Source of the DNA: Arthrobacter sp. Soc17.1.1.1
Lineage (GTDB): Bacteria; Actinomycetota; Actinomycetes; Actinomycetales; Micrococcaceae
Length of the DNA stretch: 64,000 nucleotides
Assembly: GCF_036867195.1 (NCBI RefSeq)
Contig: NZ_JBAJII010000001.1
Span: 1,922,001 to 1,986,000 of the forward strand
Direction of reading: 5' to 3'
Under the pieces are notes generated by a model. It worked only from the letters and a program-made list of their open reading frames with translations, did no database searches and was not told the DNA's origin. Each line of letters opens with the position of its first letter. Within the stretch, counting starts at the first letter, position 1. Shown here in pieces: positions 34,239 through 43,940 of this stretch. The position numbers were made by a program, and so were the translations under genes.

Positions 34239-35318
34239 ATGAGCACTGTCCCCGCATCCCCCACCCCCGAGACCCCGTCCACGCCGCACGGAGCGGCCGC
34301 CCGGCGCGGCCCGTTCCGCGCCGGCGAGCGGGTGCAGCTGACCGACGAGAAGGGCCGGATGAACACGATCACCCTCACGCCCGGCGGCGCGTTCCACACG
34401 CACAAGGGATTCCTGCAGCACGACACCCTCATCGGCGCCACCGAGGGCACCATCCTCGAGAACACCACCGGGCAGCTCTACCAGGCGCTGCGGCCCCTCC
34501 TGTCCGACTTCGTGCTGTCCATGCCGCGCGGCGCGGCCGTGGTGTACCCGAAGGACGCCGGGCAGATCGTGACCATGGCCGACATCTATCCCGGAGCGCG
34601 CGTCGTCGAAGCCGGCGTCGGCTCCGGCGCCCTGTCCATCTCGCTCCTGCGTGCCGTCGGCGACGCCGGCTCCCTCCACTCCTTCGAGCGGCGTGAGGAG
34701 TTCGCGGACATCGCGCGCGGCAACGTGGAGACGATCTTCGGCGGACCCCACCCGGCCTGGCAGATCACGCTCGGCGATTTCCAGGAGCAGGTGCTGGAGC
34801 ACGAGGAACCGGGCACCGTGGACCGGGTGGTGCTCGACATGCTGGCACCCTGGGAGTGCCTGGACGCCGTCGCCACCGTCCTCGCCGCCGGCGGCGTGTG
34901 GATCAGCTATGTGGCCACGGTCACGCAGCTCTCCCGGACGGCCGAGGCCATCCGCGCGGACGGGCGCTTCACCGAACCCGAGGGGTGGGAGTCCATGGTG
35001 CGCGGCTGGCACCTCGAGGGCCTCGCCGTCCGCCCCGACCACCGCATGGTCGCCCACACGGGCTTCCTCATCACCACGCGGAGGCTCGCCCCCGGCGCCA
35101 CGGGGTTCACCCCGAAGCGCAGGCCGTCCAAGACCGGCTTCAGTGAGGAGGACCTCAACGCGTGGACGCCGCAGGCCGTCGGGGAGCGCGACGTGTCCGA
35201 CAAGCGCCTCCGCCGGGTGGCCCGCGACGCGGCATCCACCATCCAGCGCGGGTCCCTGCCCCCGGAAGAGGCCCAGGCCCGGCGCGACGCGATCGCCGAC
35301 GGCGGTTCCGTCGAGTAG
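34239..35318 (+). CDS. trmI: tRNA (adenine-N1)-methyltransferase TrmI
   Basis: A 359-residue SAM-dependent methylase that makes m1A58 in the T-loop of tRNA. N-terminal beta domain [14 protein letters not shown] with [13 protein letters not shown], then the Rossmann fold with [17 protein letters not shown] (SAM motif I), [14 protein letters not shown] and the catalytic [13 protein letters not shown]. The C-terminal extension (about 75 residues, ending GGSVE) is common in actinobacteria. The start at 34239 has GAAGGA upstream; an upstream frame without family similarity is rejected. The arc gene follows after about 265 bp. Confidence 0.93.
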   Translation: MSTVPASPTPETPSTPHGAAARRGPFRAGERVQLTDEKGRMNTITLTPGGAFHTHKGFLQHDTLIGATEGTILENTTGQLYQALRPLLSDFVLSMPRGAAVVYPKDAGQIVTMADIYPGARVVEAGVGSGALSISLLRAVGDAGSLHSFERREEFADIARGNVETIFGGPHPAWQITLGDFQEQVLEHEEPGTVDRVVLDMLAPWECLDAVATVLAAGGVWISYVATVTQLSRTAEAIRADGRFTEPEGWESMVRGWHLEGLAVRPDHRMVAHTGFLITTRRLAPGATGFTPKRRPSKTGFSEEDLNAWTPQAVGERDVSDKRLRRVARDAASTIQRGSLPPEEAQARRDAIADGGSVE

Positions 35319-35418
35319 ACGCGGGCACCGAGCGGGGGCGGGGCGCGCGAGGATTCCTTTCCCCGCACGCCCCCGATCGATGCGGTACGAGACCCGTCCG
35401 ACGCGTGGGATCGACTAC

Positions 35419-35462
35419 GGTCGGACTGAGGTCGGACTGAGGTCGGACCGAGGGTCGACTGC
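35419..35462. repeat. Tandem 11-bp repeats upstream of arc
   Basis: Two perfect copies of GGTCGGACTGA (35419-35429, 35430-35440), a third with one change (GGTCGGACCGA, 35441-35451) and a degenerate fourth. The period is close to one helical turn, so the copies face the same side of DNA, 120-165 bp ahead of the arc start codon. A multi-site operator is possible. Confidence 0.65.
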
Positions 35463-35583
35463 GGGCCGGCTGCGGGCTGATAGTGCACCGGAAGACTCCG
35501 GACGCAACTCGGCACACCGGGGGCCCGGCTCTGCGCTAAGGTCGAAAGACAGCCGAACGTCGATCACGAGGTGGCGAACCAGA

Positions 35584-37353
35584 ATGCCGGAATCAGACGA
35601 CTACGCTCCTGCCGCCGACCAGCGCGGCCCCAACCCGCCTGCCGCCGAGCTCCCCGCCGACCACTCGATCACCCAGCGCCAGCTGAACGTGCTGCGGGAC
35701 AAGCTCCGCCACATCGACCGGCAGCTCGCCGCGGCCACCCAGAACAACGCCAAGCTCGTCTCCGCGCTCGAGTCCGCCCGCACGGAGATCGTCCGGCTGA
35801 AGGCGGCCCTCGAGAAGGAGGGCGCCGCCCCGTTCAGCTTCGCCACCGTGATGCAGGTGAACCCGAAGCGCCCCGCCGAGCCCGGGACCACCACAGAGGC
35901 GACCGTGCAGGACACGGCCGACATCCTGCAGTCGGGGCGCAAGCTCCGCGTCACCGTCAGCCCTCTCATCAACGTCCGCCAGCTCGCCCCCGGCCAGGAG
36001 GTGCTGCTCAACGAGTCGCTCACCATCGTCGCCGCGCTCGGCTTCGAGCGGGCCGGGGAGATCGTCACCGTCAAGGAGCTCCTCGGCGCGGACCGCGCGC
36101 TCGTGGTGGGCCGCACCGACGACGAGCGTGTCATCAGGCTCAGCGGGCCGCTGCGCGCGGAGAAAATCCGGGTGGGCGACGCCCTCGCCGTCGACACGAA
36201 ATCCGGGTACGGGCTCGAGAAGGTCCCCCGCAGCGAGGTGGAGAACCTCGTGCTCGAGGAAGTACCGGACATCGCGTACGGCGACATCGGCGGGCTCGGC
36301 CCCCAGATCGAGCAGATCCGCGACGCCGTCGAGCTGCCCTTCCTGCACCCCGACCTCTACCGCGAGCACGGGCTCAAGCCGCCCAAGGGGATCCTGCTCT
36401 ACGGTCCGCCCGGCTGCGGCAAGACGCTGATCGCCAAGGCCGTGGCCAACTCGCTCGCGGCGCGGGCCGCCGAGCGCGCCGGCGTCGAGCAGATCCGCAG
36501 CTACTTCCTCAACATCAAGGGACCGGAGCTGCTGGACAAGTACGTGGGCGAGACCGAACGCCACATCCGGCTCATCTTCGCCCGGGCGCGTGAGAAGGCG
36601 TCCGACGGCAGCCCCGTCGTCGTCTTCTTCGACGAGATGGATTCGCTCTTCCGCACCCGCGGCACCGGGGTGTCCTCCGACGTGGAGACCACCATTGTGC
36701 CGCAGCTGCTGAGCGAGATCGACGGCGTCGAGAAGCTCGAGAACGTGATCGTCATCGGTGCCTCCAACCGCGAGGACATGATCGACCCGGCCATCCTGCG
36801 GCCGGGCCGGCTGGACGTGAAGATCAAGATCCAGCGGCCCGACGCGGAGGGCGCCGCGGAGATCTTCGCGAAGTACGTCACCGCCGACCTGCCGCTGCAC
36901 GCCGACGACCTCGCCGAGAATGGCAACGATCCGCAGAGCACCATCTCCGAGATGATCCGCCGCACGGTGGAGCAGATGTACTCGACCGACAAGTCCAACG
37001 AGTACCTCGAGGTCACCTACGCCAACGGCGACACCGAGATGCTGTACTTCAAGGACTTCAACTCCGGGGCCGTCATCCAGAACGTGGTCGACCGCGCCAA
37101 GAAGTACGCCATCAAGGACCTCCTCCTCGACGGCAGCCGGGGCCTGCGCATCGAACACCTCATGCGGGCCGTGGTGGACGAGTTCCGTGAGCACGAGGAC
37201 ATGCCGAACACCACGAACCCCGACGACTGGGCGCGCATCTCCGGCAAGAAGGGCGAGCGCATCACGTACATCCGCACCATCGTGCAGGGCAAGGCGGGCC
37301 AGGAACCCGGCAAGTCGATCGAGACGACGGCGAACACCGGCCAGTATCTGTGA
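35584..37353 (+). CDS. arc: Proteasomal AAA ATPase ARC/Mpa
   Basis: A 589-residue ring ATPase that recognises pupylated proteins and feeds them into the 20S core. An N-terminal coiled coil (about residues 29-80) binds Pup, tandem OB domains follow, then the AAA module with Walker A GPPGCGKT at 274-281, Walker B VVFFDEMD (Asp350-Glu351) and [18 protein letters not shown]. The C-terminus GQYL carries the penultimate Tyr that docks on and opens the 20S gate. Overlaps the dop start by 4 bp. Long open reading upstream of the ATG is not part of the protein. Confidence 0.97.
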   Translation: MPESDDYAPAADQRGPNPPAAELPADHSITQRQLNVLRDKLRHIDRQLAAATQNNAKLVSALESARTEIVRLKAALEKEGAAPFSFATVMQVNPKRPAEPGTTTEATVQDTADILQSGRKLRVTVSPLINVRQLAPGQEVLLNESLTIVAALGFERAGEIVTVKELLGADRALVVGRTDDERVIRLSGPLRAEKIRVGDALAVDTKSGYGLEKVPRSEVENLVLEEVPDIAYGDIGGLGPQIEQIRDAVELPFLHPDLYREHGLKPPKGILLYGPPGCGKTLIAKAVANSLAARAAERAGVEQIRSYFLNIKGPELLDKYVGETERHIRLIFARAREKASDGSPVVVFFDEMDSLFRTRGTGVSSDVETTIVPQLLSEIDGVEKLENVIVIGASNREDMIDPAILRPGRLDVKIKIQRPDAEGAAEIFAKYVTADLPLHADDLAENGNDPQSTISEMIRRTVEQMYSTDKSNEYLEVTYANGDTEMLYFKDFNSGAVIQNVVDRAKKYAIKDLLLDGSRGLRIEHLMRAVVDEFREHEDMPNTTNPDDWARISGKKGERITYIRTIVQGKAGQEPGKSIETTANTGQYL

Positions 37354-38996
37354 TCGGAACCGGGGGACGACGCACCGCTGCGGGCTCCTCGCTGCCCGCC
37401 GTCGGTGAGGGGATCTCCGTCCACCGCGTCATGGGGACGGAGACGGAGTACGGCATCATCGCGCCGGCCCTGCCGTCGGCGAACCCGACGCTGCTGTCCT
37501 CTCAGGTGGTCAACGCCTACGCGGCGACCCTGCGCGAGGGACTCGGCAACCTCGCGGGCACGCGGTGGGACTACACGGACGAGACGCCGCTGACGGATGC
37601 CCGGGGCTTCCGGATGGACCGCGAGAGCGCGCACCCGAGCCAGCTCACCGACGAGCCGCCCGAGCTCAGCGCCGAGCAGATCGCACTCGAACGCGGCGAG
37701 CCCACCGAGACCGCCGTGCTCATGAACCTCGTCCTCAACAACGGGGCGCGGCTCTACGTCGACCACGCGCACCCGGAGTACTCGTCGCCCGAGGTGACCA
37801 ACCCGCTCGACGCCGTCCTGTGGGACCGGGCGGGCGATCACGTCGCCGTCACCGCCATGCAGCGGATCAGCGCGATGCCGGGCTTCTCACCCGTGATCCT
37901 CTACAAGAACAACACGGACAACAAGAGCGTCTCCTACGGATCCCACGAGAACTACCTCGTGCCCCGCAGGGTCCCGTTCTCGAAGCTCGCCGAGGCACTG
38001 ATCCCGTTCTTCGTCTCCCGCCAGGTGATCTGCGGCGCGGGACGCGTGGGCCTCGGACCCCTGAACCAGGAGTCGGGGTTCCAGATCAGCCAGCGCGCCG
38101 ACTTCTTCGAGAACGAGATCGGCCTCGAGACCACGGTCCGGCGGCCCATCATCAACACCCGCGACGAACCGCACGCGGTCGCCGAGAAGTACCGGCGGCT
38201 GCACGTGATCATCGGCGACGCGAACCTCAACGAGGTGTCCAACTACCTGAAGGTGGGCACCACCGCCCTCGTCCTGTCCCTCATCGAGCGGGGCGTCGCG
38301 CCGGTGCCCGTGCTCGAGGATCCGGTCGGTGCGCTGCACGCCATCAGCCACGACCCGTCGCTGCGGACCACGGTGCGCCTCACCGACGGGCGGAGCGTCA
38401 CCGGGCTCGACCTGCAGGACCTGTACTGCGACGCCGTGCTCGCGGCCCTCCCGGCGGACGCCGACGAGCAGACGCGCGACGTCGTCGACCGCTGGCAGGC
38501 GCTCCTCGCCACGCTGCGCCGCGACCCCTCCGATGCCGCCCGGCAGGTGGACTGGATCGCGAAGCTGAAGGTGCTGGACGCGTACCGCGCACGGGACCGG
38601 CTCGCCTGGACCGATCCCCGCCTGGCGCTGATCGACCTGCAGTACGCCGACCTGCGGCCCGAGAAGGGCATCTACCAGCGGCTCGCACGCCGGGGCGACG
38701 TCGACCTGCTCGTGCCGCCCGCCGAGGTGTCCCGGGCCGCCGTCCAGCCGCCGAGGGACACCCGCGCGTACTTCCGGGGCCGCTGCATCGCGGAGTACCC
38801 CGCGGAGGTGGTCGGTGCCAGCTGGGACTCGCTGATCTTCGAGCTCGCGGGGGAGCGGCGCCTGCAGCGGGTCCAGACCCGCGAGCCGCTCCGGGGAACG
38901 GCGGCCCTCACGGAGGAGTTGTTCGACGTAGCAGCGGGCGCCGAGGATTTCCTCGCCCGATTGTTGAGCGGGCCCGATCGGCGCGTGGCACCATAG
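37350..38996 (+). CDS. dop: Deamidase/depupylase of Pup
   Basis: Converts the C-terminal Gln of Pup to Glu for ligation and removes Pup from conjugates. A glutamine-synthetase-like fold: [12 protein letters not shown] (ATP/metal site), [40 protein letters not shown] and [20 protein letters not shown]. An insertion around residues 65-100 ([10 protein letters not shown] to ALERGE) corresponds to the Dop-specific loop absent from PafA. The GTG at 37350 overlaps the arc stop as GTGA and implies coupling. An alternative ATG at 37431 begins MGTETEYG, close to the usual N-terminus, and either may be used. Confidence 0.96.
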   Translation: MIGTGGRRTAAGSSLPAVGEGISVHRVMGTETEYGIIAPALPSANPTLLSSQVVNAYAATLREGLGNLAGTRWDYTDETPLTDARGFRMDRESAHPSQLTDEPPELSAEQIALERGEPTETAVLMNLVLNNGARLYVDHAHPEYSSPEVTNPLDAVLWDRAGDHVAVTAMQRISAMPGFSPVILYKNNTDNKSVSYGSHENYLVPRRVPFSKLAEALIPFFVSRQVICGAGRVGLGPLNQESGFQISQRADFFENEIGLETTVRRPIINTRDEPHAVAEKYRRLHVIIGDANLNEVSNYLKVGTTALVLSLIERGVAPVPVLEDPVGALHAISHDPSLRTTVRLTDGRSVTGLDLQDLYCDAVLAALPADADEQTRDVVDRWQALLATLRRDPSDAARQVDWIAKLKVLDAYRARDRLAWTDPRLALIDLQYADLRPEKGIYQRLARRGDVDLLVPPAEVSRAAVQPPRDTRAYFRGRCIAEYPAEVVGASWDSLIFELAGERRLQRVQTREPLRGTAALTEELFDVAAGAEDFLARLLSGPDRRVAP

Positions 38997-39041
38997 GATT
39001 GCGATCCCACAACGGGTCGCGGATACGGGAGGGGAGCCATC

Positions 39042-39245
39042 ATGGCGACGCAGGACCGCATGAACACCAGCGGATCGGCAACGGAGGCGGAGGAGGAGAC
39101 ACCTGAGCCCGCCCCCGCCGCCCCGGAAGCCCAGGGCTCCACGCAGACGCAGGGCGTGGACGACCTCCTCGACGAGATCGACGGTGTGCTGGAATCCAAC
39201 GCCGAGGAGTTCGTCCGTGGATTCGTGCAGAAGGGCGGCCAGTAG
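39042..39245 (+). CDS. pup: Prokaryotic ubiquitin-like protein Pup
   Basis: A 67-residue, largely disordered acidic protein, the covalent degradation tag. The conserved C-terminal segment is DDLLDEIDGVLESNAEEFVR followed by GFVQKGGQ. The terminal residue is Gln, so deamidation by Dop is needed before ligation by PafA. GGAGGGGAGCC upstream gives a strong ribosome binding site. prcB starts 3 bp after its stop, and the gene lies between dop and prcB as usual. Confidence 0.98.
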   Translation: MATQDRMNTSGSATEAEEETPEPAPAAPEAQGSTQTQGVDDLLDEIDGVLESNAEEFVRGFVQKGGQ

Positions 39246-39248
39246 CGG

Positions 39249-40076
39249 ATGCTCCCGGACGATGCAGCAGCAGCGGTTCCCCGGGCCGCCTCGACCTCCT
39301 TCGCCGACTATCTCGACGTGCACCACCCCGGACTGCTGCCGTCCAACCGCACGCTCGGACCCGTGACACCCTCCACCGACGCCGGCCACCTGGCCCCCCA
39401 CGCCACGACGATCGTCTCCCTGACCTTCCCCGGCGGCGTCCTGATGGCGGGGGACCGGCGCGCCACCATGGGCAACGTCATCGCGAGCCGCCACATCGAG
39501 AAGGTCTTCCCCGCCGACCGCTCCTCGGTGCTCGGCATCGCGGGGAGCGCCGGCATCGGGCTGGACCTGACCCGGCTGTTCCAGGTGGAGCTCGAGCACT
39601 ACGAGAAGATCGAGGCCACGATGATGAGCCTCGACGGCAAGGCCAACCGCCTCGCGGCGATGGTCCGGCAGAACCTCCCCATGGCGATGCAGGGCCTCGC
39701 CGTCGTGCCGCTCTTCGCCGGGTTCGACGCCGAGCGCCACGTCGGTCGACTGTTCTCCTTCGACGTGACCGGCGGGCGGTACGAGGAGCAGGAGCACCAC
39801 TCGGTGGGCTCGGGCTCCGTGTTCGCCCGCGGGTCGCTGAAGAAGCTGTGGAACCCGCGCCTGGACGAGGCGTCCGCGGTGCGCGTGGCCGTGGAGGCCC
39901 TCTACGATGCGGCCGACGACGACTCCGCGACGGGCGGCCCCGACGCCGTGCGTTCGCTGTGGCCCGTGGTCTACGTGGTGGACGCGGCCGGTGCGCGGCG
40001 CATCCCCGAGCGTGAGCTCGAGGCCGTGGCACACGCCATCATCGATGCCCGCTCCGCTGCGGGCCGGGAGGCATAG
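39249..40076 (+). CDS. prcB: 20S proteasome beta subunit
   Basis: A 275-residue N-terminal nucleophile hydrolase that forms the inner catalytic rings of the 20S core. A propeptide of 52 residues ends HLAPHA and is cleaved autocatalytically to expose Thr53 ([11 protein letters not shown]). The other active-site positions are Asp in [10 protein letters not shown] and Lys in [10 protein letters not shown]; the SxGS equivalent is SAGIG. Starts 3 bp after pup and ends 3 bp before prcA. The set of four genes here supplies the whole core and its tag. Confidence 0.97.
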   Translation: MLPDDAAAAVPRAASTSFADYLDVHHPGLLPSNRTLGPVTPSTDAGHLAPHATTIVSLTFPGGVLMAGDRRATMGNVIASRHIEKVFPADRSSVLGIAGSAGIGLDLTRLFQVELEHYEKIEATMMSLDGKANRLAAMVRQNLPMAMQGLAVVPLFAGFDAERHVGRLFSFDVTGGRYEEQEHHSVGSGSVFARGSLKKLWNPRLDEASAVRVAVEALYDAADDDSATGGPDAVRSLWPVVYVVDAAGARRIPERELEAVAHAIIDARSAAGREA

Positions 40077-40079
40077 GCC

Positions 40080-40823
40080 ATGACGCAACAGTTCTACGTC
40101 TCGCCGGAACAGCTCATGAAGGACCGCGCGGATTTCGCGCGGAAAGGCATCGGCCGCGGCCGGTCGGTCGTGGTCATGAGCTGCCGGGACGGGATCGCCC
40201 TCGTGGCGGAGAACCCCTCGCCCTCACTGCACAAGCTGGGGGAGATCTACGACCGCATCGCGTTCGCGGCCGTGGGGAAGTACAACGAGTTCGAGAGCCT
40301 CCGGCAGGCAGGTGTGCGCTACGCGGACGTCCGCGGCTACTCGTACGCACGGGAGGACGTGACGGCCCGCGGTCTCGCGAGCGTGTACGCGCAGAGCCTC
40401 GGCGCCGTGTTCACCGCGGAGAGCAAGCCCTTCGAGGTGGAACTCGTGGTGGCCGAGGTGGGCCGCAGCCAGGACGCCGACCACCTGTACCGGCTCACCT
40501 TCGACGGCTCGATCGCGGACGAATCCGGGTTCGTGGTCATGGGCGGCGCGGCCGACGTCGTCGTCGACGCCCTGCGGGGCACCTGGTCCGCGGATCTGAA
40601 CCTCCCCGAGGGCGTCCGGGCCGCCGCGCGCGCCCTGCGGAACGGCGGGACCGCTGGCACGACCGCGGAGGGTGACCGACCCGGGCCCGCCCTCGATCCG
40701 TCGGTCCTCGAAGTCGCCTTCCTCGAACGCGATCCCGACATCCTGCGCGGCAGCCGCCGCGCCTTCCGCCGCATCGGCGGCCCCGAGCTCGAGAACCTCC
40801 TGCAGCACGGACAGGACACCTGA
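40080..40823 (+). CDS. prcA: 20S proteasome alpha subunit
   Basis: A 247-residue non-catalytic subunit forming the outer gating rings. The N-terminal gating peptide is [20 protein letters not shown], followed by [40 protein letters not shown] and [18 protein letters not shown]. The Lys in the [10 protein letters not shown] region corresponds to the pocket for ATPase C-termini such as GQYL. The C-terminal 60 residues are the usual variable tail. Its TGA shares one base with the pafA ATG. Confidence 0.96.
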   Translation: MTQQFYVSPEQLMKDRADFARKGIGRGRSVVVMSCRDGIALVAENPSPSLHKLGEIYDRIAFAAVGKYNEFESLRQAGVRYADVRGYSYAREDVTARGLASVYAQSLGAVFTAESKPFEVELVVAEVGRSQDADHLYRLTFDGSIADESGFVVMGGAADVVVDALRGTWSADLNLPEGVRAAARALRNGGTAGTTAEGDRPGPALDPSVLEVAFLERDPDILRGSRRAFRRIGGPELENLLQHGQDT

Positions 40824-42184
40824 TGGACCGGCGCATCTTCGGAGTCGAGACCGAATTCGGCATCTCCTACTCGGGCCCGAACTCGCGCCCGCTCTCGCCC
40901 GAGGAGGTAGCCCGCTACCTGTTCCGCAAGGTGGTCAGCTGGGGGCGGTCCTCCAACGTGTTCCTGACGAACGGCTCGCGCCTGTACCTCGACGTCGGCT
41001 CCCACCCCGAGTACGCCACCGCGGAGTGCGACGACCTCGCCCAGCTCGTTGCCCACGACCGCGCGGGTGAGCTGATCCTCGAGGACCTCGTGTCCGAGGC
41101 GCAGCGCAAGCTGGCCCAGGAGGGCTACGACGGCAAGATCTACCTCTTCAAGAACAACACCGACTCCGCCGGCAACTCCTACGGCAGCCACGAGAACTAC
41201 CTCATCCCGCGCAAGCTCGAGTTCGCCCGGCTCGCCGACATCCTCATCCCGTTCCTCGTGACACGGCAGCTCCTCGTCGGGGCCGGCAAGGTCCTGAAGA
41301 CGCAGACCGGCTCCGTCTACGCCTTCTCGCAGCGCGCCGACCACCTGTGGGAGGGCATCTCGTCGGCCACCACGCGGTCCCGGCCCATCATCAACACACG
41401 CGACGAGCCGCACGCCGACGCCGAGCACTACCGCCGGCTGCACGTGATCGCCGGCGACTCCAACATGTCCGAGACCACGATGCTGCTGAAGATCGGGTCG
41501 GTGGACCTGCTGCTGCGCATGGTCGAGGCCGGCGAGGTGATGCGCGACTTCCGGCTGGAGAACCCGATCCGCAGCATCCGCGAGATCTCGCACGACCTCA
41601 CGGGCCGACAGGTGCTGAAGCTCGCGAACGGCCGGCACATGACGGCGCTCGAGATGCAGCGCGAGTACCTGGCCCGCGTGACGGCGTTCGTCGGCCGGCA
41701 CGGCGCGCACAACGACCACGTGCCCGCGATCCTCGACCTGTGGGAGCGGGTGCTCGACGCCGTCGAGACCGGCGACACCTCCGGCATCGACACGGAGGTG
41801 GACTGGGCCATCAAGAAGAAGCTGATCGACCGCTACCTCGCGCGCTCCGGCGGCGACCTCGATTCCGCCCGGGCGGCGCAGCTCGACCTGACGTACCACG
41901 ACATCTCCCGTTCGCGCGGGCTTTTCTTCCTGCTGCAGGCCCGCGGGGAGGCGGCGCGCGTCGTCGACGACACCGCGGTGAAGGAGGCCGTGGACGTGCC
42001 TCCGCAGACCACGCGCGCACGGCTGCGCGGGGAATTCGTCCGCCGGGCCAAGGAGGCGAACCGCGACTACACGGTCGACTGGGTGCACCTCAAGCTCAAC
42101 GACCGCGCCCAGCAGACCATCCTCTGCAAGGACCCCTTCACCTCCGTCGACGAACGCGTCGAGGCCCTGCTCCAGCAGCTCTGA
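40823..42184 (+). CDS. pafA: Pup-protein ligase
   Basis: A 453-residue ligase that joins the Glu side chain of Pup to lysines of target proteins using ATP. Homologous to Dop: [76 protein letters not shown]. The insertion that marks Dop is missing. The C-terminal domain has the usual closing segment [20 protein letters not shown]. Its first base overlaps the prcA stop, indicating coupling. Ends the core proteasome operon; a 190-bp gap follows. Confidence 0.97.
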   Translation: MDRRIFGVETEFGISYSGPNSRPLSPEEVARYLFRKVVSWGRSSNVFLTNGSRLYLDVGSHPEYATAECDDLAQLVAHDRAGELILEDLVSEAQRKLAQEGYDGKIYLFKNNTDSAGNSYGSHENYLIPRKLEFARLADILIPFLVTRQLLVGAGKVLKTQTGSVYAFSQRADHLWEGISSATTRSRPIINTRDEPHADAEHYRRLHVIAGDSNMSETTMLLKIGSVDLLLRMVEAGEVMRDFRLENPIRSIREISHDLTGRQVLKLANGRHMTALEMQREYLARVTAFVGRHGAHNDHVPAILDLWERVLDAVETGDTSGIDTEVDWAIKKKLIDRYLARSGGDLDSARAAQLDLTYHDISRSRGLFFLLQARGEAARVVDDTAVKEAVDVPPQTTRARLRGEFVRRAKEANRDYTVDWVHLKLNDRAQQTILCKDPFTSVDERVEALLQQL

Positions 42185-42374
42185 CACGGCTCCGGCCCGA
42201 CCGGGGCGCGGCCTGCCGGCCCGTTCCCCGGTGCTCACCGGTCCCACCGCGGGCACCTGGCCGCCCGTCAACGGCGCGGGCGGAGGAGAAACCGTGCGGC
42301 CAGAGCCGTTAGGCTTGGCAGGGCCCTTTGTTCCGCGGGCAGCCCGACCTGGACACCAACCTGAAAGTGGTTCT

Positions 42375-43337
42375 GTGCGAAAAGTACTGACAATCCTTCT
42401 TCCGCTGCTGTTGCTGCTGCTGACGGCGTGCGGCGGCCCGACGACGGACTCCTTCGAGGGGAACGGGTCGGGGAAGTCCGCGGGAGCCGCCGAGATCTTC
42501 GACAGTGTCGAGGTCAGCGGGGGCTCCGACGAGGAGGCGCCCACCGTGGAGTTCGACGAGCCGCTGGACACCAGCGCCGCGGCGGCCAAGACGGTCGCCG
42601 AGGGCGACGGCGACGAGATCCAGGAGGGCGAGCAGATCCGCGTGCAGCTCGTGGCCCTCAACGCCGAGGACGGCTCGGTGCTCGGTGAGACCTACAGCCA
42701 GGGCGAGCCGCAGGTCCTGCCCCTGGACGACACCTTCAAGGGTGAGTTCCCCGAACTGTTCGAGGTCCTCATCGGCACGAAGGTCGGCTCGCAGGTCGCC
42801 TTCGCGGCGCCCGCCCCCGAGCAGGCCGAGGGAGCGCCCGAGAGCCCCAAGCAGATCCTCGTCCTGAAGGTCATCTCCGCCGAGCAGCCCCCGCCGGAGC
42901 CCGAGGTCATGTCCCCGGAGGACGTCAAGAAGCTCGACGACGAGGGGCAGCTGCCCACCTTCACGTTCGGTGAGAACGGCGCCCCCGAGGTCACCATCCC
43001 CGAGAACGACCCCTCCGACGACCTCGTCGTGAAGGTGCTCGAGGAGGGCGACGGCGAGGTCATCGCCGAGAGCGACACCATCACCGCGAACTACACCGGC
43101 TGGACCTACGCCGACGGCGAGAAGTTCGACTCGAGCTTCGACCGCGGCGAGGCCGCCAGCTTCCCCCTGAACGGCGTCATCACCGGCTGGACCAAGGGCC
43201 TCACGGGCCAGAAGGTCGGCTCCAAGGTACTGCTGGTCATCCCCGAGCCGTGGGCCTACCCCAACGCCGGGCAGGGCCAGCCCTCGGGCACGCTCGTGTT
43301 CTACGTCGAGATCGTCGGCAAGGAAGCCGCCCAGTAG
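42375..43337 (+). CDS. FKBP-type peptidyl-prolyl isomerase lipoprotein
   Basis: A 320-residue secreted lipoprotein. Its signal peptide has a basic start (VRKVLT), a leucine-rich core and a lipobox LTAC-G. A Ser/Gly/acidic linker leads to two FKBP-like regions. The first (about residues 90-165) is degenerate; the second (about 210-315) is complete: DTITANYTGWTYADGEKFDS, VITGWTKGLTGQKVGSKVLL and TLVFYVEIV. The GTG start is chosen for the signal peptide; a longer frame upstream lacks one. It is expected to fold proteins outside the membrane. Commonly located next to pafA in Micrococcaceae. Confidence 0.9.
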   Translation: MRKVLTILLPLLLLLLTACGGPTTDSFEGNGSGKSAGAAEIFDSVEVSGGSDEEAPTVEFDEPLDTSAAAAKTVAEGDGDEIQEGEQIRVQLVALNAEDGSVLGETYSQGEPQVLPLDDTFKGEFPELFEVLIGTKVGSQVAFAAPAPEQAEGAPESPKQILVLKVISAEQPPPEPEVMSPEDVKKLDDEGQLPTFTFGENGAPEVTIPENDPSDDLVVKVLEEGDGEVIAESDTITANYTGWTYADGEKFDSSFDRGEAASFPLNGVITGWTKGLTGQKVGSKVLLVIPEPWAYPNAGQGQPSGTLVFYVEIVGKEAAQ

Positions 43338-43407
43338 TACCGGGCACACCCCTGCGGCCGGACGACCCGGCACACCATCCCCACGCCCTTCCCACGAGAG
43401 GAAAACC

Positions 43408-43803
43408 ATGTCCTTCGGACAGCGCAGCTTCGACCGGCAGAAGCCGGAGATCGACTTCCCCGCCCACGACGCCCCCACCGACCTCGTCATCGAGGACATC
43501 ATCGAGGGGACCGGCGACGAGGCGAAGCCCGGGAACACCGTGTCCACGCACTACGTGGGCGTCGCGTTCTCGACGGGCGAGGAGTTCGATGCGTCCTGGA
43601 ACCGCGGATCCCCGCTCGACTTCCGCGTCGGCGTGGGCCAGGTCATCCAGGGCTGGGACCAGGGCCTGCTCGGCATGAAGGTCGGCGGGCGCCGCCGCCT
43701 GGAGATCCCGTCGCACCTCGCCTACGGGCCGAGCGGTGCGGGCTCGGCGATCGGCCCCAACGAGGCGCTGATCTTCGTGGTGGACCTGCTCGCCGTCCGC
43801 TAG
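43408..43803 (+). CDS. Cytosolic FKBP-type peptidyl-prolyl isomerase
   Basis: A 131-residue single-domain isomerase with no signal peptide. Domain signatures: TVSTHYVGVAFSTGEEFDAS, VGVGQVIQGWDQGLLGMKVG and RRRLEIPSHLAYG. The catalytic-pocket aromatic and Ile/Trp residues of FKBPs are in place. GAGAGGAAAACC gives the ribosome binding site. 70 bp after the lipoprotein isomerase, hence likely the same transcript; followed by two hairpins. Confidence 0.93.
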   Translation: MSFGQRSFDRQKPEIDFPAHDAPTDLVIEDIIEGTGDEAKPGNTVSTHYVGVAFSTGEEFDASWNRGSPLDFRVGVGQVIQGWDQGLLGMKVGGRRRLEIPSHLAYGPSGAGSAIGPNEALIFVVDLLAVR

Positions 43804-43813
43804 CACCGCGCCG

Positions 43814-43833
43814 ACCGGAGCGCCTGCTCCGGT
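43814..43833. terminator. Short GC hairpin after the FKBP gene
   Basis: ACCGGAGC and GCTCCGGT pair around a GCCT loop, 10 bp after the FKBP stop. No clear T-run, so termination strength is uncertain. Confidence 0.55.
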
Positions 43834-43868
43834 CCGTCCACCCAGCAGCATCGCCCAGCAGCATCGTC

Positions 43869-43912
43869 CAGGAGGGACGCAGGTCAGCCCCGGTTGACGT
43901 GCGTCCCTCCTG
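43869..43912. promoter_or_regulatory. 13-bp perfect inverted repeat upstream of pafBC
   Basis: CAGGAGGGACGCA at 43869-43881 pairs perfectly with TGCGTCCCTCCTG at 43900-43912 around an 18-nt loop. It ends 28 bp before the pafBC start. It could be a second terminator or a leader structure controlling pafBC. Confidence 0.55.
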
Positions 43913-43940
43913 CCGCTCCGAGGAAAGGTAGGGTTTTCCC

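Noticed and set aside
37887..40088. Minus-strand frame of 733 codons opposite dop, pup and prcB
   Set aside because: It has no recognisable domain, and the plus strand carries unmistakable proteasome genes with good spacing and starts.
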